From CBDANW01 sp965197825 (GTDB taxonomy: Bacteria > Acidobacteriota > Vicinamibacteria > Marinacidobacterales > DATDRI01): 64,000 nucleotides of DNA. Positions 8,572 through 17,159 of this stretch are shown here, piece after piece. Made by a program: the position numbers and the translations under genes. The stretch is taken from assembly GCA_965197825.1 (NCBI GenBank), contig CBDANW010000003.1:1302001-1366000 (forward strand), in the 5' to 3' direction. The notes beneath the pieces were generated by a model. The model was not told the origin of the DNA. It saw nothing but the letters and a program-made list of their open reading frames with translations, and did not search any database. The first letter of the stretch is position 1. Every line of letters begins with the position of its first letter.

Positions 8572-8912
8572 CCCAGCTGCTCAACAAGCCGCAGCAGCCG
8601 CTGTTCCGACAGACCCTCGATTCGATACCCTCGCGGGGTTACCAGCGTAATCTCCGTGCGTTTTTCCGATTCCACGACTTCGACACGCCGAACGATACCC
8701 CTCATAGCCTCCTCTCGATTCCATCGAGATAGACTCCAGCCACTCACCCCGAGCCCCCTCGCGACACCCTCAAGGCTCGCGCCCTGATCCTTTATCTGAT
8801 TCAGATACAGCACCGCTTCGCGACGTTGTTCCCGCGAGTAACGCCGCCCTCGACCTGTGCGGCCACGATCTTCTTCACGTGCTCGCCTACGAAATGCTGT
8901 CCTCGCTTCCAT
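8568..8912 (-). CDS. tnpA: IS66 accessory protein TnpA (HTH)
   Basis: A 114-residue IS66 TnpA. The RRYSREQRREAVLYLNQIKDQG opening and the GVARGLGVSGWSLSRWNRE helix-turn-helix identify it, followed by a basic C-terminal part. It is the first gene of the IS66 operon and overlaps tnpB by 4 bp. The second IS66 copy in this window lacks tnpA altogether. Confidence 0.88.
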   Translation of the reverse strand: MEARTAFRRRAREEDRGRTGRGRRYSREQRREAVLYLNQIKDQGASLEGVARGLGVSGWSLSRWNREEAMRGIVRRVEVVESEKRTEITLVTPRGYRIEGLSEQRLLRLVEQLG

Positions 8913-11069
8913 CGCTTCGCACTCCTTTCAAGACTGCTCACGATGGAACATTCCGACACGCTTGTCACGACGGGCCACGGAGAGGAGTTACGGTGCTGCA
9001 ATCCGTCAGCAGTGTGGCGCACGGTCAAGAATTCTCCAGAGCATTGGTCGTTCGAATCGATTTCCACATGGCACGATGGAATTCGTAGAAGGTCAGCAGC
9101 TGATTACCGGCCTCCTCTAGGCTTCGGACGACGGCCGGCGCGAGAGGCGTCCACTTGGCGACGAGCTCGTCATAGGCTTTGCGAGCATCGATCCCGTTCT
9201 TGGCGTAGACGATCCGGTTGTAGTCACGCCGGAGCTCACGGCGTGCGTGCGCCGGGCAATGTTCGAGCAAGTCGGCGCGCTTGTGCTCGGTACATCGCTG
9301 CAACCGGCACCCCGGCCACTTCTCCAGCGCTTTCGTCAGCCCCTTGTGGCCGTCGCTGATCACTAGCTTGGGAGCCCGGAGTCCTCGAGCCTGGAGTCCC
9401 TCCAGCACGGAGCCCCAATGCGTCGAGGCTTCGCTCACCGCCAGACGTAATGACAACAGACGTTTGTGCCCGTCTGGCGCGACCCCGAGCGCGACCAGTA
9501 CGGGTACGCTGATCACACGTTTCGCCATCCGCACTTTCAGGTGGAAGCCGTCCAGGTAAACGATCGCGTAGACCTCCTCGCTGAGAGCACGGTTCTGCCA
9601 TTCCTCGAAGCGCTCCTTCAGCTGGCTAACCACGCGAGACACCGCGCTCTTCGATAGGTGCTCCTCACCGAGCAGTGGGGATGTCCCGCCGGATGTTGAA
9701 TTTGGGGTAGCGGCGGCTCTTTGGCCGGCCTAAGAATAGGTCTGCCAATAAACCGTCTCCAGAGGGGGACAAGGAGCCACCAATGCCCAGGAAATCGAAG
9801 AAGCCAGTAAGAAAGCAAACGCACTCGCCTACGGGCAAGGTAGTTGGCCAAGTCGGTCAGATACTGCTACCGATGATAGCTGGGATCGCGGCCACGAAGG
9901 CGGATCTGACGGAATGGGTGTACGAGCAAGGACTGACAGCTCTGCACCTACTGCTCAGAGAGGACGCCGAGGAGATCGCGGGGCTCAAGGGCAAGCACGA
10001 GAAGGAGCGAACTCATAACCACTGTGGGAGCACGAACGGAGAGCTGAGCTTCGGTGGTCGTCGCATCCAAGTGTCGCGACCTCGAGTTCGCTCGAAGTCG
10101 GGCGAGGAGGCGTCGCTTCCACACTTCGAAGCCTTCCGCGAAGAAGACCCGCTTCCAGAGCGAGTGTTGAATCAGATCTTGGTGGGGGTATCGACCCGAA
10201 ATTACGAATCGAGTCTGGACAAACCCGCGGCCAAGTTGAAGTCTCGTGGCACGAGTAAGAGTGCCGCCAGCCGTCACCTCGTGAGCCAGACGACTAAGAA
10301 GCTCGAGGAATACCTGTCTCGGCGGCTAGAGGAGTTCGAGCTTGCGGCACTGATGCTGGATGGCCTTGAGGTGGCCGGACAGACCGTCGTCGTAACTCTC
10401 GGTATCACAATAGATGGAACGAAGGTGCCCCTGGGTATATGGCTGGGCTCGACGGAGAACTCTCGGGTGTGCACCGCGATGTTGCAGGACCTTCTCGAGC
10501 GAGGCTTGCGCGTCGATGAGTCGATTCTCTGCGTAGTGGACGGAGGCAAAGGCATCCGCAAGGCACTCGTCGACGTTTTGGGGGACCTCGCGGTCATCCA
10601 AAGGTGCCAGATCCATAAACTCCGGAATCTTCGCTCGTACCTTCCCAAGTCTCGTCACGCCTACGTGCTCCAGACGATGAAGGAAGCCTACAAGTGCAAG
10701 AGTGCCGACAAGGCGCGCAAGCGACTTCAGGCATTGGTGTCGTGGCTCGAGCGAAACGGCTACGACGAAGCTGCCGGAAGCCTTCGTGAAGGGATGGAAG
10801 AGACACTCACGGTCGTGAAGCTCGCGCTGCCCGCCTTACTTCGCTAGTCTCTTGCCACGACGAACGCCATTGAGAATCTCAACGGAACCATTCGCAGAGT
10901 ATCGAGAAACGTCAAGCGTTGGTAGAGTCCTTCCATGGTTCGCCGATGGACCGCTCTTGGCGTCATCACCGCGCAGAAAAAGTTCCGGCGTATCAAAGGC
11001 TATCGCCATATGGGCGCTCTCGTTCACGCGCTTAGAAGTGACCTTGCCCAGGAAAAGTGGACAGGTTGA

Positions 11070-11919
11070 TTATCTCGCATGAGCCGTTTTGAGGTCATGA
11101 ATCCGTTCGAACACCATTGGGCTGTTGTAATCGAGTGACGAGTGGAGTCGATACGGATTGTAGAACCCCTCGATGTAGCTCGCGACCGCGTCTTTGGCCA
11201 TACGTCGTGTTGGCCAACTACATCGGTGGAGGAGCTCGGTCTTGAGCGTGCCTAAGAAGCTCTCGGTCACGGCGTTGTCCCAGCAATCACCCTTGCGGCT
11301 CATCGAGCACGGCCTGGTAGGTCGCAGCCGCGTATTGAGTACCACGGTCTGAATGATGCACCAAGCCACTTTCCGGCAGGCGGCGCCCCAAGGCCATGTG
11401 AAGCGCCTCGAGAGCAAGCTCCGCGCGCAGGTGGGGCTGCATCGCCCAGCCTACGACACGACGCGAGAACAGATCGAGGATGACCGCCAAGTAGAGCCAG
11501 CCTTCCCAAGTCCGGATGTAGGTTATGTCCGTCACCCAGAACTGGTTCGGTCGTTCGGCTTCGAAGTTCCGGCCGAGCACGTTGGGTGCGATGGGGCGAT
11601 CGTGCTTGCTGTCGGTCGTGCGGCGAAAACGCTTGCTGGGCAGACCCTGCAGGCCCATCTCACGCATCAGCCGTGCCACTCGCTGCTTGCCTACCTCGAC
11701 GTTCTCCCCGTCAAGCTGGCGACGTACACGCTCCCTGCCGTAGGTACCACGGCTATGGGCGTGGATCGCTTGGATGCGCAGCTTCAGCTTCCCATCCTCA
11801 CACTGTCGCTTGCTGGGCGCGCGCTTCATCTGAGCGTAGTAGCCGCTGGTCGATACCCTCAGAACTCGGCACATCACCCGCACCGGGTAGTTGGCCCGCT
11901 CCGCGTGAATGAATCTCAT
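11070..11919 (-). pseudogene. IS-C orfB copy 2, 23-bp deletion
   Basis: The same DDE transposase as at 754-1626, but a 23-bp deletion at about 11301/11302 removed one copy of a 12-bp direct repeat (GTGCTCGATGAG) and the 11 bp between. This shifts the frame after YQAVLDE, between the second catalytic Asp and the catalytic Glu. The upstream 200 codons and the downstream 3' part are otherwise unchanged. Confidence 0.92.
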
Positions 11920-12230
11920 TCGCTTTCCTTCGCGAAGAAGGCCGCCGCCTTTTTTAATATTTCTCGCTCTTGCTCCAACGTACGCACTCGACGCCGTAGC
12001 GAACGGAGCTCATCACGTTCCGCCGTCGTCAGAGCCTCGCGTGGACCTTCACCGTGATCAACTTTGTATTGTTTCACCCAGTTTCGAAGGGCCGATTCCG
12101 TCAGGTCCAGTTCCTTAGCGACCTGGCCGATGCTGCCCTCGCCCTCCCTGAACAGCCGGACCGCTTCCTTCTTGAACTCCCCCGTGAACTTCCTGCGTCG
12201 TCGTTCTCCCATGGACGCCTCCAGGCGCAT
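11916..12230 (-). CDS. IS-C orfA copy 2 (intact)
   Basis: A 104-residue IS3 OrfA from the ATG at 12230, with the helix-turn-helix and leucine zipper described for copy 1 but without the frameshift. An in-frame GTG lies further upstream at 12254 and a later ATG at 12212. The slippery A AAA AAG precedes the stop as in copy 1. Because its orfB partner is broken, this copy alone could only make OrfA, which in IS3 elements acts as a regulator or inhibitor. Confidence 0.9.
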   Translation of the reverse strand: MRLEASMGERRRRKFTGEFKKEAVRLFREGEGSIGQVAKELDLTESALRNWVKQYKVDHGEGPREALTTAERDELRSLRRRVRTLEQEREILKKAAAFFAKESE

Positions 12231-12908
12231 TGTCGCGCCTCGGTTGATGTCCACAAAACCCGGGCAGGGTCAGAAGCAAACAGAAATCTCTTGACAGCGA
12301 TGAGTTTGCTGCCTAAGAGTATTCACAGGTGCCGCCGCTACCCGACCAAATTCAACAGCGGCCGGGACATCCCCCGAGCAGTGGTTTCAGCGCTTTGCGG
12401 ATCCGGCGGCTATTCGCGCCCGACAAGTACGTCCCCAAGATCGCCTCGTCGACCTCACGAGTCCGGCGCGCGTACCGGGGCAACAGCTCGCTCCTGAACT
12501 CTGTCGTCTCTCCCGTTTCCTCGTCTCGCACGCGGGCTCGTGGCACCCGGAGCTCGCGAGTTCCCACCGACGTCGTCACGCGACGGGTTTCGGCTCCGTT
12601 GCGATATCCACGGCGGTCTTCCGCACGCTCGTAGCTACCACACCCCAGCGCTTGGTTGACTTCTTCCTCGAGCACGACCTCGATCGCCTCCAGTACCCGC
12701 TTACGCAGCCGAAGTTGGACGAACTCCCGGTACTCGCTTACAGACTCCTTCGATATGGTGGTAGGCTTCTTCATGGCGTAATCCTCCTCCTCGCCTTTCC
12801 AGGCGCGGTTTCGTTTTGCTTAACCGGAGGTTAAGCCATTCTTATTTCCACGGGAAGCGGGACGGATCCGCCGCACCGCTCTCCATGCTCACAGCCTAAT
12901 CCCTCGCG

Positions 12909-13585
12909 ATGAAGTGCGACGGCGTTCACTTCATCGCCATGGAGCATGTAGAAGGTGAGACGCTGGCGGCCCGGCTGAAAGGAAGACCTCTTCCAACGAA
13001 AGAAATCCTCGACATAGGCGTTCAAGTGGCCGACGCTCTCGATGAGGCGCACGAAAAAGGGATCACCCATCGCGACATCAAGCCGGGCAATCTGATCGTG
13101 ACGGCTCGCGGACAAGTGAAGGTACTGGACTTTGGGTTGGCGAAAATAGCCCACCTTCGCCAAAGCGACGACGAGGCAAGCGCCGACTCCGATGCCCCTA
13201 CTGAGGCGAAGACCGCTGCTGGTGTGGTGATGGGAACGGTCCACTACATGAGCCCCGAACAGGCTCTCGGTTGTGATGTGGACGGGCGCTCGGATCTCTT
13301 CTCCTTGGGTGTGGTTCTCTACGAGCTCACCACCGGCCGGTTGCTTTTTTCGGGACCGAGCCCGACCGAGACGATCGCCCGGATCACCTCCAACCAGCCG
13401 GAGGCGATCGCCCGCTTCAACTATGAGGTGCCCGCCGAGCTCGAGCGGATCATTCGCAAATGTCTGGAGAAGCTTACGAGGAGCGAACGAGCCAGCTCAC
13501 TGTGCTGCGCGTATTCCCAAGTTCCATGGATCTAGCTCCAGACCCCCGGTTTTCCGACCTGCTGCGCCACATTGGACTCGAGTAG
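12909..13585 (+). pseudogene. Ser/Thr kinase (kinase-TPR type), 5' truncated, internal deletion
   Basis: A bacterial Hanks-type kinase missing its first 60-80 residues (glycine loop and VAIK lysine) because the gene borders IS-B. Present are the hinge region (HFIAMEHVEGETL), catalytic HRDIKPGNL, DFG (LDFGLAK), and the activation segment with GTVHYMSPEQA, then DGRSDLFSLGVVLYEL. After KCLEK the sequence changes abruptly and the last codons (APDPRFSDLLRHIGLE, another frame) are the usual tail of TPR-bearing kinase homologs, so the TPR region was deleted and a frameshift is present. It lies 18 bp before a second kinase gene. Confidence 0.85.
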
Positions 13586-13603
13586 AATCCCGAAAACCCG
13601 ACG

Positions 13604-14957
13604 ATGCCCCTAGAACCCGGAACCAAGCTTGGCCCATACGAAATTCTCGAGCCCATCGGTGCGGGCGGCATGGGCGAGGTCTACAAAGCCAACGACACGC
13701 GCCTCGACCGGACGGTCGCCGTCAAGATACTTCCCGAGCACCTCGCCGAAAGCCCCGAGCGAAAAAAGCGCTTCGAGCGTGAGGCCAGGGCGATCTCGCA
13801 ACTCAATCATCCTCACATCTGCACGCTTCACGAGCTCATCAACGTCGCGGACGGCTATCACGTTTGGTCTGAACGCTACGACCGTGACATGGAAGACGTC
13901 TTCGCCATTCAGGACGAGATCGCGACCCACATCGTCCACGCAACTCCGGCTGAAACTTGGGGGCGAGGCGGGCGAGCCCGTCCAGCGACGCAGCACCAAC
14001 CTCGAGGCCTATCATCTCTATCTCAAGGGACGACACGCTTTCGAGAGGCGATACCGCGGCGGATTGGACAAGGCCATCCCGTTCTTCGAGCATGCCGTAG
14101 AAAAGGATCCGTCCTACGCGCTCGCCTACGCCGGTCTCGGTGACTGCTACACGATCCTCGGGTCCTACGGTTTTGCTTCGCCCCGAGAAGCCTACGAAAA
14201 GGCGCAGGCCGCAGTTAAAAAAGCACTCGCCATCGACGATCGCGTCGCGGAAGCGCATACAACGCTGGCTCGCTTCCTGTTTATCTACGAGGGAACTTGG
14301 GAAAAATGCGAGCGGGAATTTCGGCGGGCCCTCGAGCTCAACCCGTCGGATGTCCAGGCCTGGTGCTGGTACTCCGTTTTCCTTGCGCTCATTGGTCGCG
14401 ACGAGGAGGCGGTGGCGAAGGTGATGAAGGCGGTGGAGCTCGATCCGCTTTCGCCATACCCTCATGCAGTCGCCGGGGTGACCTACCTCTGTGGAGGCGA
14501 CGACCAAGAGGCCATCGCGGCGTGCCAAAAGGCCCTCGAAATGGATCCGGATCATAGCGTGGCTCTCTGGTCGCTCGGGTTAGCCTACGGGCGGGCGGGA
14601 GAGTATGACCAGGCCGTTGAGGTTCTGACCAGGAGCGCCGAGCTGGCCGGACGCGCTTCTTTCTACGTCGGGTTGTTAGCCTGGGCCTTTGCGGTGGCGG
14701 GGCGAGAGCAAGAGGCGCGGATGGTCCTTGCCGAGCTACACGAGCGTGCCAAGAAGGAATACGCAGCGCCCGTCAACTTCGCCTTTGTCCACAGTGGGCT
14801 TCGAGAAAACGATCAGGCTCTGGAGTGGCTGAAACGCGCCGAAAAAGAAGAGCATAGTGCGTTTCGGATTTGGCTCCGTTTTCCTATTTTGGACAACATG
14901 CGTGACGACCTCCGTTTCCGAGATTTGCTGCGGCGATCGGGGCTTCCCACTTCGTGA
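13604..14957 (+). pseudogene. Ser/Thr kinase-TPR gene with internal deletion and frameshift
   Basis: It starts as a kinase: GTKLGPYEILEPIGAGGMGEVY (glycine loop), AVKILPE (ATP-binding Lys), then ISQLNHPHICTL. At about residue 84 it jumps to GYHVWSERYDRDMEDVFAIQ, the segment that in related proteins follows the whole kinase domain, so the C-lobe with HRD and DFG was deleted. A frameshift near 13940-13950 then separates this from about 330 codons of TPR repeats (AYHLYLKGRHAFERR onward) ending at 14957. Kinase activity is impossible; the TPR part is preserved. The 5' SD is weak. Confidence 0.85.
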
Positions 14958-15102
14958 CAACGTGTCTCGGCGAGACGCTGCGCTCATCCCACCGATAGGC
15001 TGAGCCCCATAGGTTTGAACCCGGTAGACGAGAATGCCTCACCCGGCGCTTGCCTAAATCACGACACTTCCCATTTTCGGAAAGTCATCGGATGGGTGAA
15101 GG

Positions 15103-15179
<77 letters not shown>

Positions 15180-15239
15180 GCTGGTCGTGGGTAACGGGCA
15201 CCCGGACGGGCGAAAACGACCCGTTTGGGAGGCGAACGG

Positions 15240-15268
15240 AGTATAGCGACCACCCCTTAGCTTGTCAA
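15240..15268 (-). promoter_or_regulatory. Sigma-70 promoter of tRNA-Asp
   Basis: On the minus strand TTGACA (15268-15263), exactly 17 bp, then TATACT (15245-15240). The -10 element ends 61 bp before the mature tRNA 5' end. The same arrangement precedes gap, pgk and waaA in this window. A purine-pyrimidine GC-rich stretch follows the -10. Confidence 0.85.
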
Positions 15269-15444
15269 TATGAGGGGTTTGCGCCGATACGCCACCCTAC
15301 CTAGCCCGGACCCTGCCTCCTTGCTCCGTGCGAACAAGCTAAGCCCCATGTATACAAAGACCGCAAAACCTAAAGCTCCGCTTGAACTATTTGCAGTCGA
15401 TGTGTTATTTTGCGGATCCTGTGTGTATTATTTAAGGTTGTGAT

Positions 15445-15723
15445 ATGAGGCTGACGCGGAACCAAGTCGAGTTTATCGCGCATCGGACCGCCAAGGATCT
15501 GATCGAGCACGGCCATGTCGAAGCCGACGATCCAGCGAAGCTGATCCAGGGGTTCGTCCAGATCATTACCGACGAGCTCATGGTCGAGGATCAGCTAAAC
15601 GACGAGGTCCGCGAGATCCTCACCAGCCATGCGGAGGAGATGCGGCGCACGAATGTCGAGTACCGCGAGATGTTCAAAATGATCAAGAAGAAGCTGGCCC
15701 GGGAGCGGAATATCATCCTTTAG
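15445..15723 (+). CDS. DUF507 family protein (first of a tandem pair)
   Basis: A 92-residue, highly charged helical protein with the DUF507 pattern: MRLTRNQVEFIAHRTAKDL opening, then ITDELMVEDQLNDEVREIL and a basic end (MIKKKLARERNI). No function is established for the family. It is followed after 14 bp by a second DUF507 gene with about the same layout, so the pair probably forms one transcript. TTGAAC...TTATTT near 15383-15411 is a possible promoter. Upstream, 15181-15444 holds only the tRNA-Asp promoter on the other strand. Confidence 0.88.
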   Translation: MRLTRNQVEFIAHRTAKDLIEHGHVEADDPAKLIQGFVQIITDELMVEDQLNDEVREILTSHAEEMRRTNVEYREMFKMIKKKLARERNIIL

Positions 15724-15737
15724 GGAGCCTATCGCTA

Positions 15738-16022
15738 ATGCGCCTGTCACACGGGAAAATCAACCACGTCACGAACCTGCTGATGGAACACCTGCGGACG
15801 GATCCCAACGTGGAGTTTTTCAGTGACGATAGCGAAATCCGCATGGAAATCGTTCGCATCATCAACGAGGAGCTCAAGGACGACGAGGTCATCGACGTGG
15901 AAGTGAGGCGCAAGATCGAGAGTCAGCGACGGGACATCCCCGAGGGCAGCGAGGAGTGGGACATCCTCTACCGCAGGTACTACGACGAGGAGATGGTCAA
16001 GCGCCACAAGGCAATGCCCTAG
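15738..16022 (+). CDS. DUF507 family protein (second of a tandem pair)
   Basis: A 94-residue acidic helical protein; MRLSHGKINHVTNLLMEHL parallels the opening of the preceding gene, and IVRIINEELKDDEVIDVEVR matches its ITDELMVEDQLNDEVREI segment. The C-terminal part (EEWDILYRRYYDEEMVKR) is longer and distinct. The two proteins probably arose by tandem duplication and may act as a heterodimer, which is inference. Its stop lies 6 bp from the convergent methyltransferase gene. Confidence 0.88.
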   Translation: MRLSHGKINHVTNLLMEHLRTDPNVEFFSDDSEIRMEIVRIINEELKDDEVIDVEVRRKIESQRRDIPEGSEEWDILYRRYYDEEMVKRHKAMP

Positions 16023-16028
16023 TGCCCA

Positions 16029-16583
16029 CTAGAATCCTCCACCCCCCCAACAACGCATTCTGAGCCATAGCAGCAAGGCCCCGGCGAGCCAACCAACGAC
16101 GGTGACGTGCTCGCGATTCTCGAGGAGTCTCCGCCAGGAGAAAGAGCCGGACGAGCTCTGCCGTGGAGGGCGGGGCAGAAAAAGCGGCACCTGGCGAGCA
16201 AATTCCGCGTACTCCTCGGGGTACTTCTCGGCCAGGTGGGCCGCTTCGGTCTTGATCACCGGCACGTAGACCGCCGCTAGGAACACAGCCAAAAGGAGCC
16301 CGACCTCCCAGCGCGCGGTGGCCACCGCAAACCCGGTCCCGACGGCCAGGCTGCCTAGGTAGAGAGGGTTGCGGGTCCACGCGTACGGTCCACTCCTGGT
16401 GAGCCCCTTCCATTTGGTCAGATGGCCCGCAGCCCAAACGCGACAGGCCTCGCCGCACGCGGCCAGGATCAGGCCCGCAGTGTAAGAAGCCGTCGTCGGA
16501 CGAGCGAGATAAAGGGCGGCCAGACCCAGGGCCCAGCCCAGGGGCACCCTCGCGCGGACCAGGCTCCGGGACACGTTTTTCAC
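16029..16583 (-). CDS. Isoprenylcysteine-methyltransferase-like membrane protein
   Basis: A roughly 184-residue integral membrane protein with four or five hydrophobic segments. The diagnostic part is GPYAWTRNPLYLGSLAVG, followed by a long hydrophobic stretch and KTEAAHLAEKYPEEYAEFARQVPLFLP, the signature of the ICMT/PEMT-type SAM-dependent methyltransferase fold (RNP.Y, E..L....G..Y..Y...V). The substrate is unknown. A GTG start at 16583 is chosen: the frame stays open far upstream, but those codons would overlap the divergent hsp20. It is divergent from hsp20 with about 48 bp between starts. Confidence 0.78.
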   Translation of the reverse strand: MKNVSRSLVRARVPLGWALGLAALYLARPTTASYTAGLILAACGEACRVWAAGHLTKWKGLTRSGPYAWTRNPLYLGSLAVGTGFAVATARWEVGLLLAVFLAAVYVPVIKTEAAHLAEKYPEEYAEFARQVPLFLPRPPRQSSSGSFSWRRLLENREHVTVVGWLAGALLLWLRMRCWGGGGF

Positions 16584-16631
16584 CCGCCGGGAGTGTATCA
16601 CACCCCCCCGGAACGGGTTCCCGAACGGCTG

Positions 16632-17097
16632 ATGACAACGCTCGTTCGATGGAACCCCTTTTGGAGAGATTTCGGCTCTTTGACCCGAAACTTCGATCAA
16701 TTCTTCGATACTCTCGCACCCCGCAGCACGCGCGGCCCCAACGCCGAAGAGGCTGACTTCCTGGGCACTTGGTACCCGGCGGTCGACATCTTCGACAACG
16801 ACAACGAGATCGCCCTGAAGGCGGAGCTGCCCGGGCTCAAGAAGGAAGACATCGACATCCACGTCGAGGACAACCTGCTGACCCTGCTGCCGTGAGAGAA
16901 AGCGCGAAGAAGAGGTCAAGGAAAAGGGCTACTTCCGGTCCGAGAGGGCCTACGGCACGTTCAGCCGGTCCTTCACGCTGCCTGCCACGGTAGCCGCGGA
17001 CAAGATCAGCGCGAACTACAAGGACGGCATCCTGTCCGTCACGCTGCCGAAGGCCGAGGAGGCCAAGCCGCGCCAGATCGAAGTGAAGGTCGCGTAA
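16632..17097 (+). pseudogene. Hsp20 family small heat-shock protein, frameshifted
   Basis: An alpha-crystallin-type chaperone of about 155 codons. The first 87 codons (TTLVRWNPFWRDF opening; WYPAVDIFDNDNEIALKAEL, LKKEDIDIHVEDNLLTL) run into TGA at 16893. The rest is in the +1 frame (REEEVKEKGYFRSERAYG, FSRSFTLP, KDGILSVTLPKAE, ending EVKVA). Deleting one C in the CTGCTGCC tract at 16884-16891 restores the family sequence, so either a recent frameshift or a sequence error is likely. It is followed by a strong terminator at 17129. Confidence 0.9.
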
Positions 17098-17128
17098 GGC
17101 CGCTTAAAGACGTCTTGGGATCTGGAGA

Positions 17129-17159
17129 AGAGCTACCGTCACGGTAGCTCTTTTTTTTT
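17129..17159 (+). terminator. Rho-independent terminator after hsp20
   Basis: A perfect 10-bp stem AGAGCTACCG / CGGTAGCTCT with a 3-nt loop (TCA), followed by eight further T residues. It terminates the rightward hsp20 transcript. The loop also contains the complement of the TGA stop codon of the convergent waaC gene (17139-17141), so the 3' end of waaC is embedded in this hairpin. Confidence 0.92.

Larger units (their letters stand above)
7594..8991 (-). mobile_element. IS66-family element IS-E, copy 1, truncated
   Basis: The left end, with tip GTAACTCCTC (complement of 8982-8991), matches the right-end repeat of the second copy (complement of 30206-30215). tnpA, tnpB and the first 194 or so codons of tnpC read leftward. 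The remaining 60 percent of tnpC and the right end are missing because the sequence passes at 7593/7594 into the middle of IS-A copy 2. The 39 bp between this element and IS-B (8992-9030) hold no recognisable sequence. Confidence 0.88.
11039..12272 (-). mobile_element. IS-C copy 2
   Basis: A 1234-bp IS3 element in reverse orientation inside IS-A copy 3, flanked by a 4-bp target duplication GAAG (11035-11038 and 12273-12276). It is 24 bp shorter than copy 1: it lacks the extra G in orfA (so its orfA is good) and has a 23-bp deletion in orfB. Tips are TGACCTTGCCCAGG and the complement of TGACCCTGCCCGGG. Confidence 0.94.
9783..12316 (+). pseudogene. IS-A transposase copy 3 (two stops, IS insertion)
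   Basis: The transposase frame is open for 354 codons from the ATG at 9783. A C-to-T change then turns the Gln codon after Leu-Leu-Arg into TAG at 10845-10847. The family-wide TAG follows at 10923-10925 and IS-C is inserted at 11039; the last codons resume after 12277. The region from 9783 to 10844 is nearly identical to the copy at 26407, so this copy is young but defective. Confidence 0.9.
9677..12374 (+). mobile_element. IS-A copy 3, interrupted by IS-C copy 2
   Basis: A full-length 1460-bp IS-A once the nested IS-C (11039-12272 plus one GAAG) is removed. Terminal repeats are GGGGATGTCCCGCCGGATGT at the left and the complement of GGGGATGTCCCGGCCGCTGT at the right. An exact 8-bp duplication CGAGCAGT flanks it, within IS-B, which establishes both the IS boundaries and the 8-bp target duplication of this family. 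Confidence 0.95.
9031..12774 (-). pseudogene. IS-B transposase copy 2 (split, C-terminus lost)
   Basis: The IS256-type transposase starts at the ATG at 12774 and runs leftward to 12383, is interrupted by IS-A, and continues from 9676 to 9031. Unlike copy 1 it has no point stop or indel in the surviving parts; it shows the unmutated versions of all three lesions seen at 2038, 2072 and 2408. It ends after the NALEN codons, about 60 codons short of the normal C-terminus. Confidence 0.9.
9031..12863 (-). mobile_element. IS-B copy 2, interrupted by IS-A copy 3
   Basis: IS-B in reverse orientation: its left terminus is at about 12863 (complement GTCCCGCTTCCCGTGG) and its transposase reads leftward. 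IS-A copy 3 is inserted at 9677-12374 with an 8-bp duplication CGAGCAGT (9669-9676 and 12375-12382). The right terminus is missing: sequence similarity to copy 1 stops at 9031, within the codons for the NALEN motif, where unrelated bases begin. Confidence 0.9.

Noticed and set aside
12064..12634. Open frames on the plus strand within IS-C and IS-B copy 2
   Set aside because: They are complements of the transposase genes and repeat wherever the IS copies occur.
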